DNA from: Enterovibrio paralichthyis
Lineage (GTDB): Bacteria; Pseudomonadota; Gammaproteobacteria; Enterobacterales; Vibrionaceae
NCBI RefSeq assembly: GCF_019209835.1
Contig: NZ_JAHUTS010000018.1
Location: forward strand, 29,943-93,942
DNA: 64,000 nt
Direction: 5' to 3'
In this document: positions 7,975-17,254 of the stretch, one piece after another
How positions within the stretch are numbered: the stretch's first letter is position 1
Layout: each line of letters opens with the position of its first letter
The notes under the pieces: model-generated
Databases searched by the model: none
What the model was told of the DNA's origin: nothing
Seen by the model: only the letters and a program-made list of their open reading frames with translations
Made by a program: the position numbers and the translations under genes

Positions 7975-8487
7975 ATGAACAAAACAACTTGGCTTGCGGC
8001 ATTAACGCTTCTCTCTTTCCCAACGTTAGCAGAGACCGTCAACGTGGAAATGATCGATCTTGGCTCAGGTCAATCAGCAGGAATGGTGACGATCACTGCC
8101 AGTGATTACGGCACCGTTTTCACACCAAAACTCCAGGGGTTGCCTGCGGGTACACATGGCTTCCATTTGCATGCGAACGGTTCATGCGACAGCGTTACCA
8201 AAGAAGGTAAAACGGTCCTTGGTGGCGCCGCGGGTGGACACTATGACCCAGAAAAGACAGGCAAACATGGATACCCTTGGACAGATGACAACCATCTCGG
8301 TGATTTACCCGCTCTTTACGTGAATGCCAATGGCATGGCAGACCAGCCAGTACTGGCACCACGGGTAAAACTCGATGATGTAAAAGGCCGCGCATTGATG
8401 ATTCATGCCGGTGGCGACAACCATTCTGATCACCCAGCAAAACTTGGCGGCGGCGGAGCCCGCATTGTATGTGGCGTGATTAAGTAG
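7975..8487 (+). CDS. sodC: Periplasmic Cu/Zn superoxide dismutase
   Basis: A 170-residue SodC with a signal peptide (cleavage after TLA). It converts superoxide to peroxide and oxygen in the periplasm. The metal ligands are visible: HGFHLH, then HYDPEKTGKH, DDNHLGDLP with the zinc Asp, and the C-terminal HAGGDNHSDHP. The disulphide Cys pair is GSCDS and IVCGVIK. The length and the GGGGARIVCGVI ending are standard. ATG is preceded by AAAAAGGACC. It sits alone between PEP-CTERM gene 1 and the pectin region, next to the copper genes, which may reflect its copper need. No CusR box was seen upstream. Confidence 0.95.
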   Translation: MNKTTWLAALTLLSFPTLAETVNVEMIDLGSGQSAGMVTITASDYGTVFTPKLQGLPAGTHGFHLHANGSCDSVTKEGKTVLGGAAGGHYDPEKTGKHGYPWTDDNHLGDLPALYVNANGMADQPVLAPRVKLDDVKGRALMIHAGGDNHSDHPAKLGGGGARIVCGVIK

Positions 8488-8571
8488 CCCACGTATCGCA
8501 AGCTATTGTTTTTCTTTTGCGGTCGCTAGATATAATGCTTTTTGGTAAATAGCATTGATGGCGCTGTACAT

Positions 8572-8605
8572 ACGATCGGAAACCTAAAAACAGGTTTCCG
8601 ATCGT
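8572..8605. terminator. Strong hairpin between convergent sodC and ogl
   Basis: A perfect 14-bp stem ACGATCGGAAACCT / AGGTTTCCGATCGT with an AAAAAC loop. There is no T run on either side, so it may act as a bidirectional transcript 3' end or RNA stabiliser, not a classic intrinsic terminator. Confidence 0.6.
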
Positions 8606-8693
8606 CTCTCATCAGTAGTCTCGCTCAACCGATCCTTATCTGATCAATATTACGAGCTTGGTTCGGGAATATTTAGCGAAACGTTTCAGTAAA

Positions 8694-9860
8694 TTAACCT
8701 TTGTAAGATTCTGGAACTTCGGCAATATAAATTGCAGGGACGCCTTCAAAATCACTGGTAAACAACACACCACCATCATTCGGCGTGAATGACGGATGCG
8801 GGTGAGTAATTTGGCGGTCGCCATCCAATACATCCCAAGATGTACTGTGCTTACACAGTTTTTGCGCCGATTTTGTTTTTGTATTCAACACGTATAAGAA
8901 CGGATCATTTTCAATGTTATAACTGTCTGCATCGGCAACATCAACAGGAGCATCACAGCCATCACCAACCATCAAAGAGCCATCGAAGTTACTCATTAAG
9001 TGAGAGCAAGGTGGCATGACCATCACTTCTTCGTTTTCTAATGTCTCTGGGTTGGCTTTGTATATCACGCGCTCGGTTTGACCTTTAAAGTAAGACACGT
9101 ATGCCATCGCGCTACCATCAGGAATCCAGAATTCATGCGTGCAAGATTCCCCTTGAGCGTGCTCTTTGATCTTACGGACATTACTGCCATCTTCATTAAC
9201 TAGCCACATGCGAGCATCCACCAAATCGTGCGGTCCCTCATGACAGAAGCCAACCGTAGAGTCATCAAATGGACGGTAAATAGGGTGACCAAGCCACGCG
9301 GTATCCTGATGCATGACCTCAAGCTCGCCCGTTTCGATATCCACCTTGATCAGACGACAAGTCGGATTGGTATGGTAGAACTCGGCAAATTTCTCCCATG
9401 ATGTTAGCGGTTGCCAATCGCGTTTTAAAATCTCAATGCCAACCAACTTCGTACAGTCAGAGTTTGCGACCCAAGTACCGTAACCTTTCCACTCTTCATC
9501 AACTGTGTAAATGACTTCTTCTTTCAACGTTTCTAAATCGACTTTCATCAAATTCAGTTCATTTTTGACGTAGAAAAATGCACGCTCATCAGTTGAAATA
9601 AAACCACCAAAGGTATTGTCACCCTTGCCTTCCGTCAGTTGTATTGCTTGTTGCGTTTCAATATTAAGCAGGTAATAGTTACGATTCCCATCGAAATCAC
9701 CTGCAAACAGCAGCTTTTTTCCATCCCGAGTAAAGCATTTCTGGTAAAAGTAGTTACGATGACAAATCACATCCGTTGGTGTTAATCGTGTCACTTTGAC
9801 TTGGGTATCACTGTCTGCAAACGTTTTAAAATTGAGTGCAACAACATCACCTTTAGCCAT
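8694..9860 (-). CDS. ogl: Oligogalacturonate lyase (PL22)
   Basis: A 388-residue cytoplasmic enzyme, the same length as Dickeya Ogl. It cleaves di- and oligogalacturonates, and their unsaturated forms, to 4-deoxy-5-keto-uronate. The sequence shows a seven-bladed propeller pattern of TolB-like repeats, for example DGKKLLFAGDFDGNRNYYLLNIET and SCTHEFWIPDGSAMAYVSY. The HEFW and SHLMSNFDGS segments carry the histidines expected to bind manganese. There is no signal peptide. I chose the ATG at 9860 because GGAG lies a few bases upstream; the frame extends to 9905 without a good start. It follows the symporter gene closely, so the two form one operon under the KdgR-like box at 11762. Confidence 0.92.
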   Translation of the reverse strand: MAKGDVVALNFKTFADSDTQVKVTRLTPTDVICHRNYFYQKCFTRDGKKLLFAGDFDGNRNYYLLNIETQQAIQLTEGKGDNTFGGFISTDERAFFYVKNELNLMKVDLETLKEEVIYTVDEEWKGYGTWVANSDCTKLVGIEILKRDWQPLTSWEKFAEFYHTNPTCRLIKVDIETGELEVMHQDTAWLGHPIYRPFDDSTVGFCHEGPHDLVDARMWLVNEDGSNVRKIKEHAQGESCTHEFWIPDGSAMAYVSYFKGQTERVIYKANPETLENEEVMVMPPCSHLMSNFDGSLMVGDGCDAPVDVADADSYNIENDPFLYVLNTKTKSAQKLCKHSTSWDVLDGDRQITHPHPSFTPNDGGVLFTSDFEGVPAIYIAEVPESYKG

Positions 9861-9912
9861 AATACATCTCCAAAAAAGGCTGCCAATAAAGGGCAGCCAA
9901 AACAAAATTAAA

Positions 9913-11685
9913 CTATTGAGAAATTGTCGTAGCTACTGTAGATGGCTGCATATCTATCTTTGCACTCTTCTTCAAGCCATAGCCCACTACAAAAACTGAC
10001 GCGGCACAAGCAAGGTACAATAAGCGCCCCCAAAGTGGGTTGGGAATCAGCACCATCAGTGTCAAACCTGCGGCCATGTAGATCACCAGCGAACCCAATT
10101 TCGCACGTTGCATGCGGTCAACAATATCTTGACCATCCTCTGCAACACACTCGGTGTCCACATCTTTAAAGAATTTGGTAGTTTCCTCAATATGAGGATC
10201 TGTGGATTCTTTGTAGAACAGTGTAGTTAGGCAGAAGAAGCCCGCCGTGAAGAAAAGATGAGCAGCAATAGTGATCATCGTGCGCATTTCACCCGCTTCT
10301 CGGCGCGTTAGCTCATCCATACCGAACCAACTACCGACAAATTCCGGAGTGAATATTTTCACGACCGACCACGAGACAAACATACCTACGACAACTGTTG
10401 CCCATGGTGCCCACTTCGGTGTTTTGCGGATAATAATGCCAAGAAACAATGGAACAAGAATTGGTGATTGAAGTAGCGTCGCAACTTGCATCATTAGATC
10501 AAACAAGCTTAGGTGCTTCAGCGAATTGAAGAACTGAGCCATGATGATAACGAGGATACCATTCACCAGACACGCAATTTGACCCGCGCGCAACTGTTCT
10601 TTATCGGATGCCTGACCTTTACGAACAATATTTGAGTAGAAACTACGAACGAAAATACCTGAGTTGCGGTTCAGCGCTGAGTCCATCGAAGACATGGTCG
10701 CTGCAAACAGACCTGCCATTAGAAGACCTACAGTACCCAAAGGCATTGTTTCACGAGCGAAGACCAAGTAAACCGCATCGCTTGCTTTCGCACCCAGTGA
10801 TGAGTATTGCGTTGCCGCATCTGGGTACAAAATTGCTGATGCCCAAGGAGGGATGAACCAGATGATAGCGCCGACGAACATCATTGCAAGCGCCATTAGA
10901 GCTGCTTTGCTTGCGTTATCAGAGTCTTTTGCATTCAGAAAGCGATAAGACTCTTGCATATTGTTAACACTTTGCAGTTGCTTAACAACAAAGAACAGGA
11001 ATGTACCTACCAACAAAAGTGGGTAGTTCATGTCTGGTCCCATGATGAAGCCACCAGGGAATTTCTCAATAATTTCCCCAGGACCACCCACAACGAATAA
11101 TGCAACAACTGCACATGCAACAGAAATTACCGCTACCACAAGCGTTTGGATAAAGTCAGACGCTACTACGCCCCATGCACCACTAAGCAATGAGATAGCC
11201 AATACCGCCAGACCTGTCACCCAAATGGTGGTCACGATGTCGGCATTAAATACCGCAGAAGCAAACACACCCAGACCATTTAACCAAACACCAGCGTTAA
11301 TCACACTTAATGGTATGATTACCCAAGTAAAAAACTGCTCGTTGGTATTACCAAAGCGGCGTTTTACCCCTTCGGTTGGCGTATCTACACGCATTTGGCG
11401 GAAACGGCGAGCAAAGTAGAAGTAAGCAAAAACGTACGCCACCATATTGCCAACAAACACAGCCAATACCGCGAAGCCATCGTTAAATGCTTTACCTGCT
11501 GCACCGGTGAACGTCCATGCAGAGAACTGGGTCATAAATGCAGTGGCACCAACCATCCACCAAAGCATCTTACCGCCCCCGCGAAAATAGTCGCTGGTAC
11601 TATTGCTTGCCATCTTTTTGAACAGCAAGCTGATTGCCACCATCAGGGCAAAGTAGCCTGCTATTACCAAGTAATCGTATTCCAT
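9913..11685 (-). CDS. Sodium:solute symporter (SSS family), probable oligogalacturonide importer
   Basis: A 590-residue polytopic inner-membrane protein with about 13-14 hydrophobic helices. Typical SSS motifs are visible in the first half (DYFRGGGKMLWWMVGATAFMTQFSAWTFTGAAG) and in the GLLMAGLFAATMSSMDSALNRNSGI segment, which carries the sodium-site Ser/Asp pattern. It resembles the symporters found in Vibrio alginate and pectin loci. It is first in an operon with ogl, with a KdgR-like operator about 80 bp upstream, so unsaturated galacturonate oligomers are its likely cargo. The cargo is inferred from context, not from substrate-site residues. Confidence 0.85.
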   Translation of the reverse strand: MEYDYLVIAGYFALMVAISLLFKKMASNSTSDYFRGGGKMLWWMVGATAFMTQFSAWTFTGAAGKAFNDGFAVLAVFVGNMVAYVFAYFYFARRFRQMRVDTPTEGVKRRFGNTNEQFFTWVIIPLSVINAGVWLNGLGVFASAVFNADIVTTIWVTGLAVLAISLLSGAWGVVASDFIQTLVVAVISVACAVVALFVVGGPGEIIEKFPGGFIMGPDMNYPLLLVGTFLFFVVKQLQSVNNMQESYRFLNAKDSDNASKAALMALAMMFVGAIIWFIPPWASAILYPDAATQYSSLGAKASDAVYLVFARETMPLGTVGLLMAGLFAATMSSMDSALNRNSGIFVRSFYSNIVRKGQASDKEQLRAGQIACLVNGILVIIMAQFFNSLKHLSLFDLMMQVATLLQSPILVPLFLGIIIRKTPKWAPWATVVVGMFVSWSVVKIFTPEFVGSWFGMDELTRREAGEMRTMITIAAHLFFTAGFFCLTTLFYKESTDPHIEETTKFFKDVDTECVAEDGQDIVDRMQRAKLGSLVIYMAAGLTLMVLIPNPLWGRLLYLACAASVFVVGYGLKKSAKIDMQPSTVATTISQ

Positions 11686-11761
11686 GATAGAAACCTCGAA
11701 ACGCTGTTTTAATTTAGATAAATTATATTTTCAATAAACAAAACTAACTGAGACAAAAATC

Positions 11762-11777
11762 AAAACAACGGTTCATT
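11762..11777. promoter_or_regulatory. KdgR-like operator upstream of the symporter-ogl operon
   Basis: AAAACAACGGTTCATT is nearly identical to the box before kdgK (AAAACATCGGTTCATT) and fits the pattern TRAAAC-N3/4-GTTCATT shared by six sites in this locus. It lies 77 bp before the symporter start. Confidence 0.72.
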
Positions 11778-11950
11778 TTTCATCTTTTGTGCTCAAGCGT
11801 GATGAAGATCAATAATGAGCATCTTGTAAATAATTGCGGATCCATACTCGTAGTTGCAGCATTCCCTTGGGTAATCTTAGAACCCAAAAGATATTGTCAC
11901 TGACAAGTAGAAAGGCGAAAAATGAGACCGTTGTAAGGTGAGTTTTAATG

Positions 11951-11973
11951 AAAAAGGGCTCCCGAGAGCCCTT
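11951..11973 (-). terminator. Terminator after pelX
   Basis: Stem AAGGGCTC / GAGCCCTT with a CCGA loop, followed on the minus strand by a TTTTT run. It lies nine bp past the pelX stop. Confidence 0.85.
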
Positions 11974-11981
11974 GTCACACG

Positions 11982-14210
11982 TTAGTGAATAAGTTGCTTA
12001 AGCAGCGTCGCCTCTTTCTTACCCGGAATAGCTTGTTGGGTATTAATCACCGCAGCTTGCTTTAACGGCGCAAGCATTTTGCTGTCGACCGCTTTGCCAT
12101 CACTGGTGTACGTCATGCCATTTTTGACCAACGCATTGCTAGTCGATTTTGCACTGTTGATCACGTCGTCATATTTACTGCTGACGTGGAATCGGTAAGA
12201 ACGGTTATTGGTAAACGTGCCTTGTTCAATCTCGCCGGAATATGGGCTCTTGCGGAACAAGTAGTTGAAACGCTTGTTATCAATTGACACGTTATCGCTC
12301 AATACCAGTGCACCAGGATTAAAGTTGTCCGTAAATCCATCCATGTTGTTGTTAAAAGACAAGCTGTTTTTCACTACATGTGGAACCGGAATCCCCTCCC
12401 CGCCCAGCTTGAAGCCGTTACCGATCGTGCCACCCTTGTTGGTAATATCGAGGGTGCGACCATTGCTGAACGAGATGGAATCCAAAATGGTCACCGCGCC
12501 GTTTGCACCATCTTCCACTTTGTTGAACAAATCCCAACCGTCATCAATGTTGTGGTGAGACAAACAACGGATGAAGATATTGCCATCGCCGATGCGCATC
12601 TTGGCCGCAAAACCGTCTGCGTTAATCTGAGAGGGATCCAAGTTGTTGTAGCTTTCGCTTTCAATTACTTGGTTGTAACTAGCCCACAATGCTCGGCCAA
12701 TGTTTTCAGGAGATGTGATCACGAAGCCAGTGTCTGGCGCGCCGTGAGTCACCATTTTTTCGAAGATGTTGTGGCTACCATAAACAATGAACTGTGCACC
12801 CGCGACTTCAATACCTTGGTAATGCCAGTAATTTGCTTCGTGGACAAGTTCCGAAACAAAGCGAACATTATCTCCTTCCGCACGTAGGTGCTTGAGCTTG
12901 TCGACACTGCCACTCGCCGTCAGCGGAATTTCCATCCCTTGGTAGTCGCCATCTTTCAAAATGATGGTGCCACCAGCAGGAAGCAGTTCTATTGCGGTCG
13001 CCAAATCAAACGGTTGTGCTTGGGATCCGTTGCCTTTGTCGCTGCCATTTGGAGCTACATATAGCGTCATAGCGTCTGGCAGAGAAACAACGTCAACGCC
13101 GTAACGGTGCGCTTGTGTCTCTTTGTTTGGTCCGTCAATGGCGGTGAATTTCACTTCCATTTGATTCGTGCCGCTTTCGAGTGTCAGCCACTGGCTGAAC
13201 AACTCGCCCGCCGTCACGGTTTGCTTCGCAACCGGTTTGCCATTGTGTAAAACTTCAAATCCACCCGAGTAATTAGCACGAGCTTGAACCGGATACGCCT
13301 TGGTTGCAGACCGAGGTGAAGAAGCGATTTGGAATACCAGTTCTCCCTGCTTGGCCACGTATTTTGGAGCGTCCACGGTATCCGCCGCAGCAAGCTTCAA
13401 ATCGACATTGCTCACCGTCATTTTTGCATTGCGTGATGCAAAGAAACCGACGTATTGCGAGTTTGAGTTTTGCATTTCAACAATATTGGCATTCGCACCT
13501 TTTACTACTTGTTCAACGACTTTGTCGCCATTTCGGTAGCTGACTTTGAAGCCATCATTGGTGCGTGTCAGCGTCATGCGGTAGGTTTCAGCAGTACCGT
13601 AAGGCACCCTTTCCACATAATCGACACGGCTTAAACGGTTACCCTGCGTCCCCCAAGGTTGGTAAATACCTTCACGAAACGACGCGTTGATATTAGCCAT
13701 ACCATCATTCGTTCGTGTGTGAGAACGCATTAGGTTCATCACCATGTTCGATGCAGAGGGAAACTCTTCATGGCCTTCAGGTTGCAGCACCAAACGTTCG
13801 GCACCTAAAATATCGCGAACCATCAAACCTGCGCCTTCTTGGCGGTTTGGTGTCGCCCCTGTTTCCGGGCCAAGCTGTTCGAGCACCACATCCGCACTGA
13901 GGGTAAAGTTCACATCGGTCGGCAGCTCAGTGTAGTAAAATGTGAGCCCTTCATGCGAGTTGGCTAACTTGCCACCGCGGCTTTCAATAGTAAATGTGGA
14001 GGCTAACTTACCAGCAGCGACAGCCTCACCATTGACCGTCACTTGGTTCACACCCACTTTTTCCGGCAAAATAGTCGAGCCGAAGTTCATGTCGGTCGAT
14101 TGACCAAAAGTGATAGCTTTCCAAGTGAGGTCTTCGACTTTAATCTCAGCAGCGTCTCCGGCTGGTGCTAATATAGCTGCAAGGCACAAGGCTAAAGTGT
14201 GTTGTTTCAT
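11982..14210 (-). CDS. pelX: Periplasmic exopolygalacturonate lyase (PL9)
   Basis: A 742-residue secreted lyase, close to the 730-750 length of PelX. It has a signal peptide (cleavage near GDAAE) and an N-terminal beta-sandwich-like half (about 25-385). From about residue 388 comes a PL9 parallel beta-helix, starting with LYVAPNGSDKGNGSQAQPFDLATAIE. The conserved PL9 segment ADGFAAKMRIGDGNIF-CLSHHNIDDGWDLFNK carries the calcium-binding aspartates and the catalytic lysine region. PelX enzymes release unsaturated digalacturonate from polygalacturonate ends in the periplasm. I chose the ATG at 14210; a GTG two codons upstream is possible. It is 15 bp downstream of kdgM, in the same operon. Confidence 0.9.
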   Translation of the reverse strand: MKQHTLALCLAAILAPAGDAAEIKVEDLTWKAITFGQSTDMNFGSTILPEKVGVNQVTVNGEAVAAGKLASTFTIESRGGKLANSHEGLTFYYTELPTDVNFTLSADVVLEQLGPETGATPNRQEGAGLMVRDILGAERLVLQPEGHEEFPSASNMVMNLMRSHTRTNDGMANINASFREGIYQPWGTQGNRLSRVDYVERVPYGTAETYRMTLTRTNDGFKVSYRNGDKVVEQVVKGANANIVEMQNSNSQYVGFFASRNAKMTVSNVDLKLAAADTVDAPKYVAKQGELVFQIASSPRSATKAYPVQARANYSGGFEVLHNGKPVAKQTVTAGELFSQWLTLESGTNQMEVKFTAIDGPNKETQAHRYGVDVVSLPDAMTLYVAPNGSDKGNGSQAQPFDLATAIELLPAGGTIILKDGDYQGMEIPLTASGSVDKLKHLRAEGDNVRFVSELVHEANYWHYQGIEVAGAQFIVYGSHNIFEKMVTHGAPDTGFVITSPENIGRALWASYNQVIESESYNNLDPSQINADGFAAKMRIGDGNIFIRCLSHHNIDDGWDLFNKVEDGANGAVTILDSISFSNGRTLDITNKGGTIGNGFKLGGEGIPVPHVVKNSLSFNNNMDGFTDNFNPGALVLSDNVSIDNKRFNYLFRKSPYSGEIEQGTFTNNRSYRFHVSSKYDDVINSAKSTSNALVKNGMTYTSDGKAVDSKMLAPLKQAAVINTQQAIPGKKEATLLKQLIH

Positions 14211-14225
14211 TGTCACTTTTCCTTG

Positions 14226-14903
14226 TCAGAAGTTGTATTTCAAACCGACCCGGAAACGAGGAACATATTCATCTTTAAACTCTGAGCCATCACCGTTATG
14301 CGTGATAGCCGCGATAGAGAAGAATGGAATCACGCCACTTTCTAGCTTGGTATATTCGCCTTTAAAGTCGATCAGCTGATCATGACCTTTGTCTTTCCAT
14401 CCACCGTCACTGCCATGAATATCTTTGTACTCGGCTTCTACGCCAAGCTTGCCCCATTCAAACTTACGGTTAGCATAAAAGTTCAGCTGGTTGTAACGTG
14501 AGTCGTCCGTGTTTTTGTACCCATGACGAATACGCGCTGCGACATCCCACTCGTCATTTATTTTGTACGCACCCGTCAAGTTGTACTTGAACACTGACGC
14601 ACCCGATGGGCTAGAATCAATGTTAATGCTCGGCGTTAATGAGAAGTTGTCGGTCGCTTTCCAAAGGTAACTCACGCCAGTTTCATGACCAGCATTGCCC
14701 ATATGACCATCTTTGTAGTTCCATTTTGCTTCCACACTAAAACCGATTTGGTTGTCGAAACGGTGAGAAACGTAGACACGATCTCGATTCTCGTCGCCAT
14801 CACGGTCGGGCACATATTCATGACGAATATCCACCGATGCAGCAGCCGCTAAACCAGAAGCCATTGCAAGTAAGAGTGCAGATGTAAGGTATCTAACTTT
14901 CAT
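14226..14903 (-). CDS. kdgM: Oligogalacturonate-specific outer-membrane porin (KdgM family)
   Basis: A 225-residue outer-membrane protein with a signal peptide (ending LAAAAS) followed by the family start VDIRHEYVPDRDGDENRDRVYVSHRF. Alternating beta strands fit a small 12-stranded barrel. The end is PRFRVGLKYNF, a classic terminal Phe. KdgM porins let acidic oligogalacturonates cross the outer membrane and carry arginines that line the pore. I chose the ATG at 14903 because the signal peptide starts there, although the ribosome site is weak. It is first in the kdgM-pelX operon, with a KdgR-like box about 93 bp upstream. Confidence 0.9.
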   Translation of the reverse strand: MKVRYLTSALLLAMASGLAAAASVDIRHEYVPDRDGDENRDRVYVSHRFDNQIGFSVEAKWNYKDGHMGNAGHETGVSYLWKATDNFSLTPSINIDSSPSGASVFKYNLTGAYKINDEWDVAARIRHGYKNTDDSRYNQLNFYANRKFEWGKLGVEAEYKDIHGSDGGWKDKGHDQLIDFKGEYTKLESGVIPFFSIAAITHNGDGSEFKDEYVPRFRVGLKYNF

Positions 14904-14995
14904 TTTGAAACACCATTTTGATTTATATGACATAAAGTTTTAATATACAGACTGTTACATGCTAATAAAGTTTTTATCGATGCCTTTGTGATCTT

Positions 14996-15010
14996 TGAAA
15001 CGGTGTTTTG
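14996..15010. promoter_or_regulatory. KdgR-like operator upstream of kdgM-pelX
   Basis: TGAAACGGTGTTTTG matches the TGAAAC-N3-GTTT core shared with the sites at 20655, 20728 and 21642. It lies 93 bp before the kdgM start. Confidence 0.65.
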
Positions 15011-15050
15011 TCTTTTTAGTGAACCATGACGCATGGCTTTATTAGATCCG

Positions 15051-15428
15051 ATGCGCGCAATGATCTATCGGCTCTTTATTGGGATCGCCGGATGGCAATT
15101 TCGCTGCTTTTCCAACTCGTCGAACGAGCTCTTTCAAAGCGGAGGAACCATGATGTGGCGGATGGTTGTCGCAACCGCATTCATGAGTGTGGACGTTTAC
15201 GGGTAGGGCAGCCAAAGCGCATGATGCTGGTATCAGCGTGATGTTCTACTTTAGGGGAACGCGTTGGGATTTTTCACCGCCGACGCGTTTTTTGCGCGTC
15301 GCTATCGAAGATTACGAGCAGAAACCGATATAGAAGGTATTCGAGTATGGTTTGCCCACAAACCAGAACAGTTATTCATATGGTTAAGCTTTCCATTGAC
15401 TTTGATCGCCGTAAGCGGAGGTAGGTGA
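15051..15428 (+). pseudogene. Possible remnant of a membrane-protein gene
   Basis: The 690-bp gap between kdgM and eda has no intact gene, but two stretches in different frames look protein-like. One, 15051-15206, begins MRAMIYRLFIGIAGWQ and ends at a stop. The other, 15258-15428, reads NALGFFTADAFFARRYRR, then an Asp/Glu/Arg segment, then hydrophobic FIWLSFPLTLIAVSGGR. The frame changes and internal stops suggest a decayed gene. I cannot name the family, and chance open frames are a real alternative. Confidence 0.3.
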
Positions 15429-15496
15429 ACAGTGTCGGTGACCATTGCACGACTTTCTTCGGCACAATACCGCAGTACTGGATTTTAACTACGTAT

Positions 15497-15526
15497 AAAA
15501 AACGCCTGCGGTGGAGCCACAGGCGT
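15497..15526 (-). terminator. Terminator after kdgK-eda
   Basis: Stem AACGCCTG / CAGGCGTT with an 11-base loop, followed on the minus strand by TTTTTTATACG. It lies about 65 bp past the eda stop. Confidence 0.85.
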
Positions 15527-15592
15527 TGGCAAATTTCTCAAAAGATCGTTCGGCTATCTACGATAGTTTTCAATGCTAACCAGGAAAAGGAA

Positions 15593-16216
15593 TTATTCGA
15601 TGATTCTTGCAACTTGACGAACCAGCTTCGCCAGTTCATCCCATTGCTCGTTATCAATCAAATCGCCTGGTACCATCCAAGTACCACCACACGCTAAGAC
15701 GGAAGAAATAGACAAGTAATCTTTAACATTGCTTGGACTCACGCCACCAGTTGGCATGAATTTCACAGGGTAAACCGCAGATAGGGCTTTTAGCATCGCG
15801 ACGCCGCCTGACGGTTCTGCCGGGAAAAACTTCAGCGTACGCAGCCCCATTTCCATGGCTTGTTCAACCAAGCTTGGGTTGTTGACACCAGGGACGATGG
15901 TCACGTTGCGCTGTTGGCAGTATTTCACTGTAGTTGGGTTAAAGCCTGGGCTCACAATAAAGTCCACGCCCGCATCAATCGCGTCATCCACTTGCGCGCT
16001 TGTCAGCACAGTTCCCGCACCAATTAACATCTCTGGGTACGCTTCGCGCATGTTTTTGATCGCTAAAGCGGCATCTTCAGTACGGAACGTCACTTCAGCA
16101 CATGGCAGGCCATTTTCAATCAGCACTTGTGCCAGTTTCACTGCCTTGCCTGCGTCTTTGATCGCGATAACAGGGACTACTTTAATTTCTGAAAGTTGTT
16201 GGTTCAGATCTTTCAT
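15593..16216 (-). CDS. eda: 2-keto-3-deoxy-6-phosphogluconate aldolase
   Basis: A 207-residue class I aldolase that splits KDPG into pyruvate and glyceraldehyde-3-phosphate, the last step of the pectin route and of Entner-Doudoroff. The active-site Glu is in AEVTFRTEDA and the Schiff-base Lys in TLKFFPAEPSGG. The phosphate-binding motifs MPTGGVS and GGTWMVP follow. It lies 11 bp downstream of kdgK in the same operon. The length is typical. A second eda copy elsewhere in the genome would be usual. Confidence 0.95.
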   Translation of the reverse strand: MKDLNQQLSEIKVVPVIAIKDAGKAVKLAQVLIENGLPCAEVTFRTEDAALAIKNMREAYPEMLIGAGTVLTSAQVDDAIDAGVDFIVSPGFNPTTVKYCQQRNVTIVPGVNNPSLVEQAMEMGLRTLKFFPAEPSGGVAMLKALSAVYPVKFMPTGGVSPSNVKDYLSISSVLACGGTWMVPGDLIDNEQWDELAKLVRQVARIIE

Positions 16217-16227
16217 TTCATCGTTCC

Positions 16228-17157
16228 TTAGATAGTTGGCATCGCTTGGCTTGGAATGATCGCGCCGCGATGTTGAATAACCGTGCCAGCCACTTTGTGC
16301 CCAGCAAGCGCAGACTCAGCTACGCCTCCGCCTAAAATTCGTTTTGCAAGATAACCCGCGCTGAAAGAGTCACCCGCCGCCGTGGTATCCACCACAGCAT
16401 CGACCTTCAAGGCCGCAATGGTGTGTTGTTGATCATTTGTCACAACAAAGCAGTCATCGGCGCCACGTTTAACGATGATCTCTTTCACTCCAAAGTTTTT
16501 CGTACGGCTAATCGCTTCGTCTTCGTGCTTATCTCCCCACAGCATGACCTCGTCATCAAAGGTCAAAAATGCCATGTCGGAAATACTGAGGATCTTTGAG
16601 TAAAAATCACGGGCTTGCTCGATGTTTGGCCAAAGCTTAGGACGGAAGTTGTTATCGAATGCGATTTTGACACCTTCTTTACGGCACTTTGTTAGCAACT
16701 CAATCAACACCTGACGACAATCATCCGAAATAATCGCCAAGCTAATGCCACTCAGGTAGATCATTTGATGTTGACAAAGATCTTTGACCAATGACTGCAA
16801 TGTACGCTCACGCAGCCAGTATTTTGCCGCCGCATCATTGCGCCAGTAAAAGAAGCTGCGCTCGCCATCTTCTGCAGTTTCAATCGCATAGATGCCCGGC
16901 AATTTATCTTCTGAAAGGTAGACCATATTCGTATTGATCCCCTCTTCACGCCATGCCGTTAGCATTTCACGACTAAACGGATCATGCCCTAGCCCCGTCA
17001 CATACGAAGTTTCAACGCCGTGTTGTTTGGTTAGACGAGACAAGTACACCGCGGTATTGAGCGTATCGCCGCCAAAACCTTGCTGTAGTTCGCAGTTGTG
17101 TTTTCTAAGCTCCACCATACATTCGCCGATGATAGCGACACGACTGATAGGGTTCAT
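16228..17157 (-). CDS. kdgK: 2-keto-3-deoxygluconate kinase
   Basis: A 309-residue PfkB-family sugar kinase that phosphorylates KDG to KDPG with ATP. It has the N-terminal GECMVELR segment and the GGDTLNTAVYLSRL substrate loop. The C-terminal ATP and anion-hole motif DTTAAGDSFSAGYL contains the catalytic Asp. The AFDNNFRPKLW segment is typical of KdgK. It is first in kdgK-eda, with a KdgR-like operator 66 bp upstream. Confidence 0.94.
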   Translation of the reverse strand: MNPISRVAIIGECMVELRKHNCELQQGFGGDTLNTAVYLSRLTKQHGVETSYVTGLGHDPFSREMLTAWREEGINTNMVYLSEDKLPGIYAIETAEDGERSFFYWRNDAAAKYWLRERTLQSLVKDLCQHQMIYLSGISLAIISDDCRQVLIELLTKCRKEGVKIAFDNNFRPKLWPNIEQARDFYSKILSISDMAFLTFDDEVMLWGDKHEDEAISRTKNFGVKEIIVKRGADDCFVVTNDQQHTIAALKVDAVVDTTAAGDSFSAGYLAKRILGGGVAESALAGHKVAGTVIQHRGAIIPSQAMPTI

Positions 17158-17222
17158 GGGAAGTCTCCTCAGTATTTGATGTCGCCATTATCGCAATTAC
17201 AAAACCAGTCAACAATTAATTT

Positions 17223-17238
17223 AAAACATCGGTTCATT
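17223..17238. promoter_or_regulatory. KdgR-like operator upstream of kdgK-eda
   Basis: AAAACATCGGTTCATT differs by one base from the symporter box at 11762 and lies 66 bp before the kdgK start. It sits in the 97-bp gap after the esterase gene. Confidence 0.72.
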
Positions 17239-17254
17239 TATTCGTGAGCTTGAT

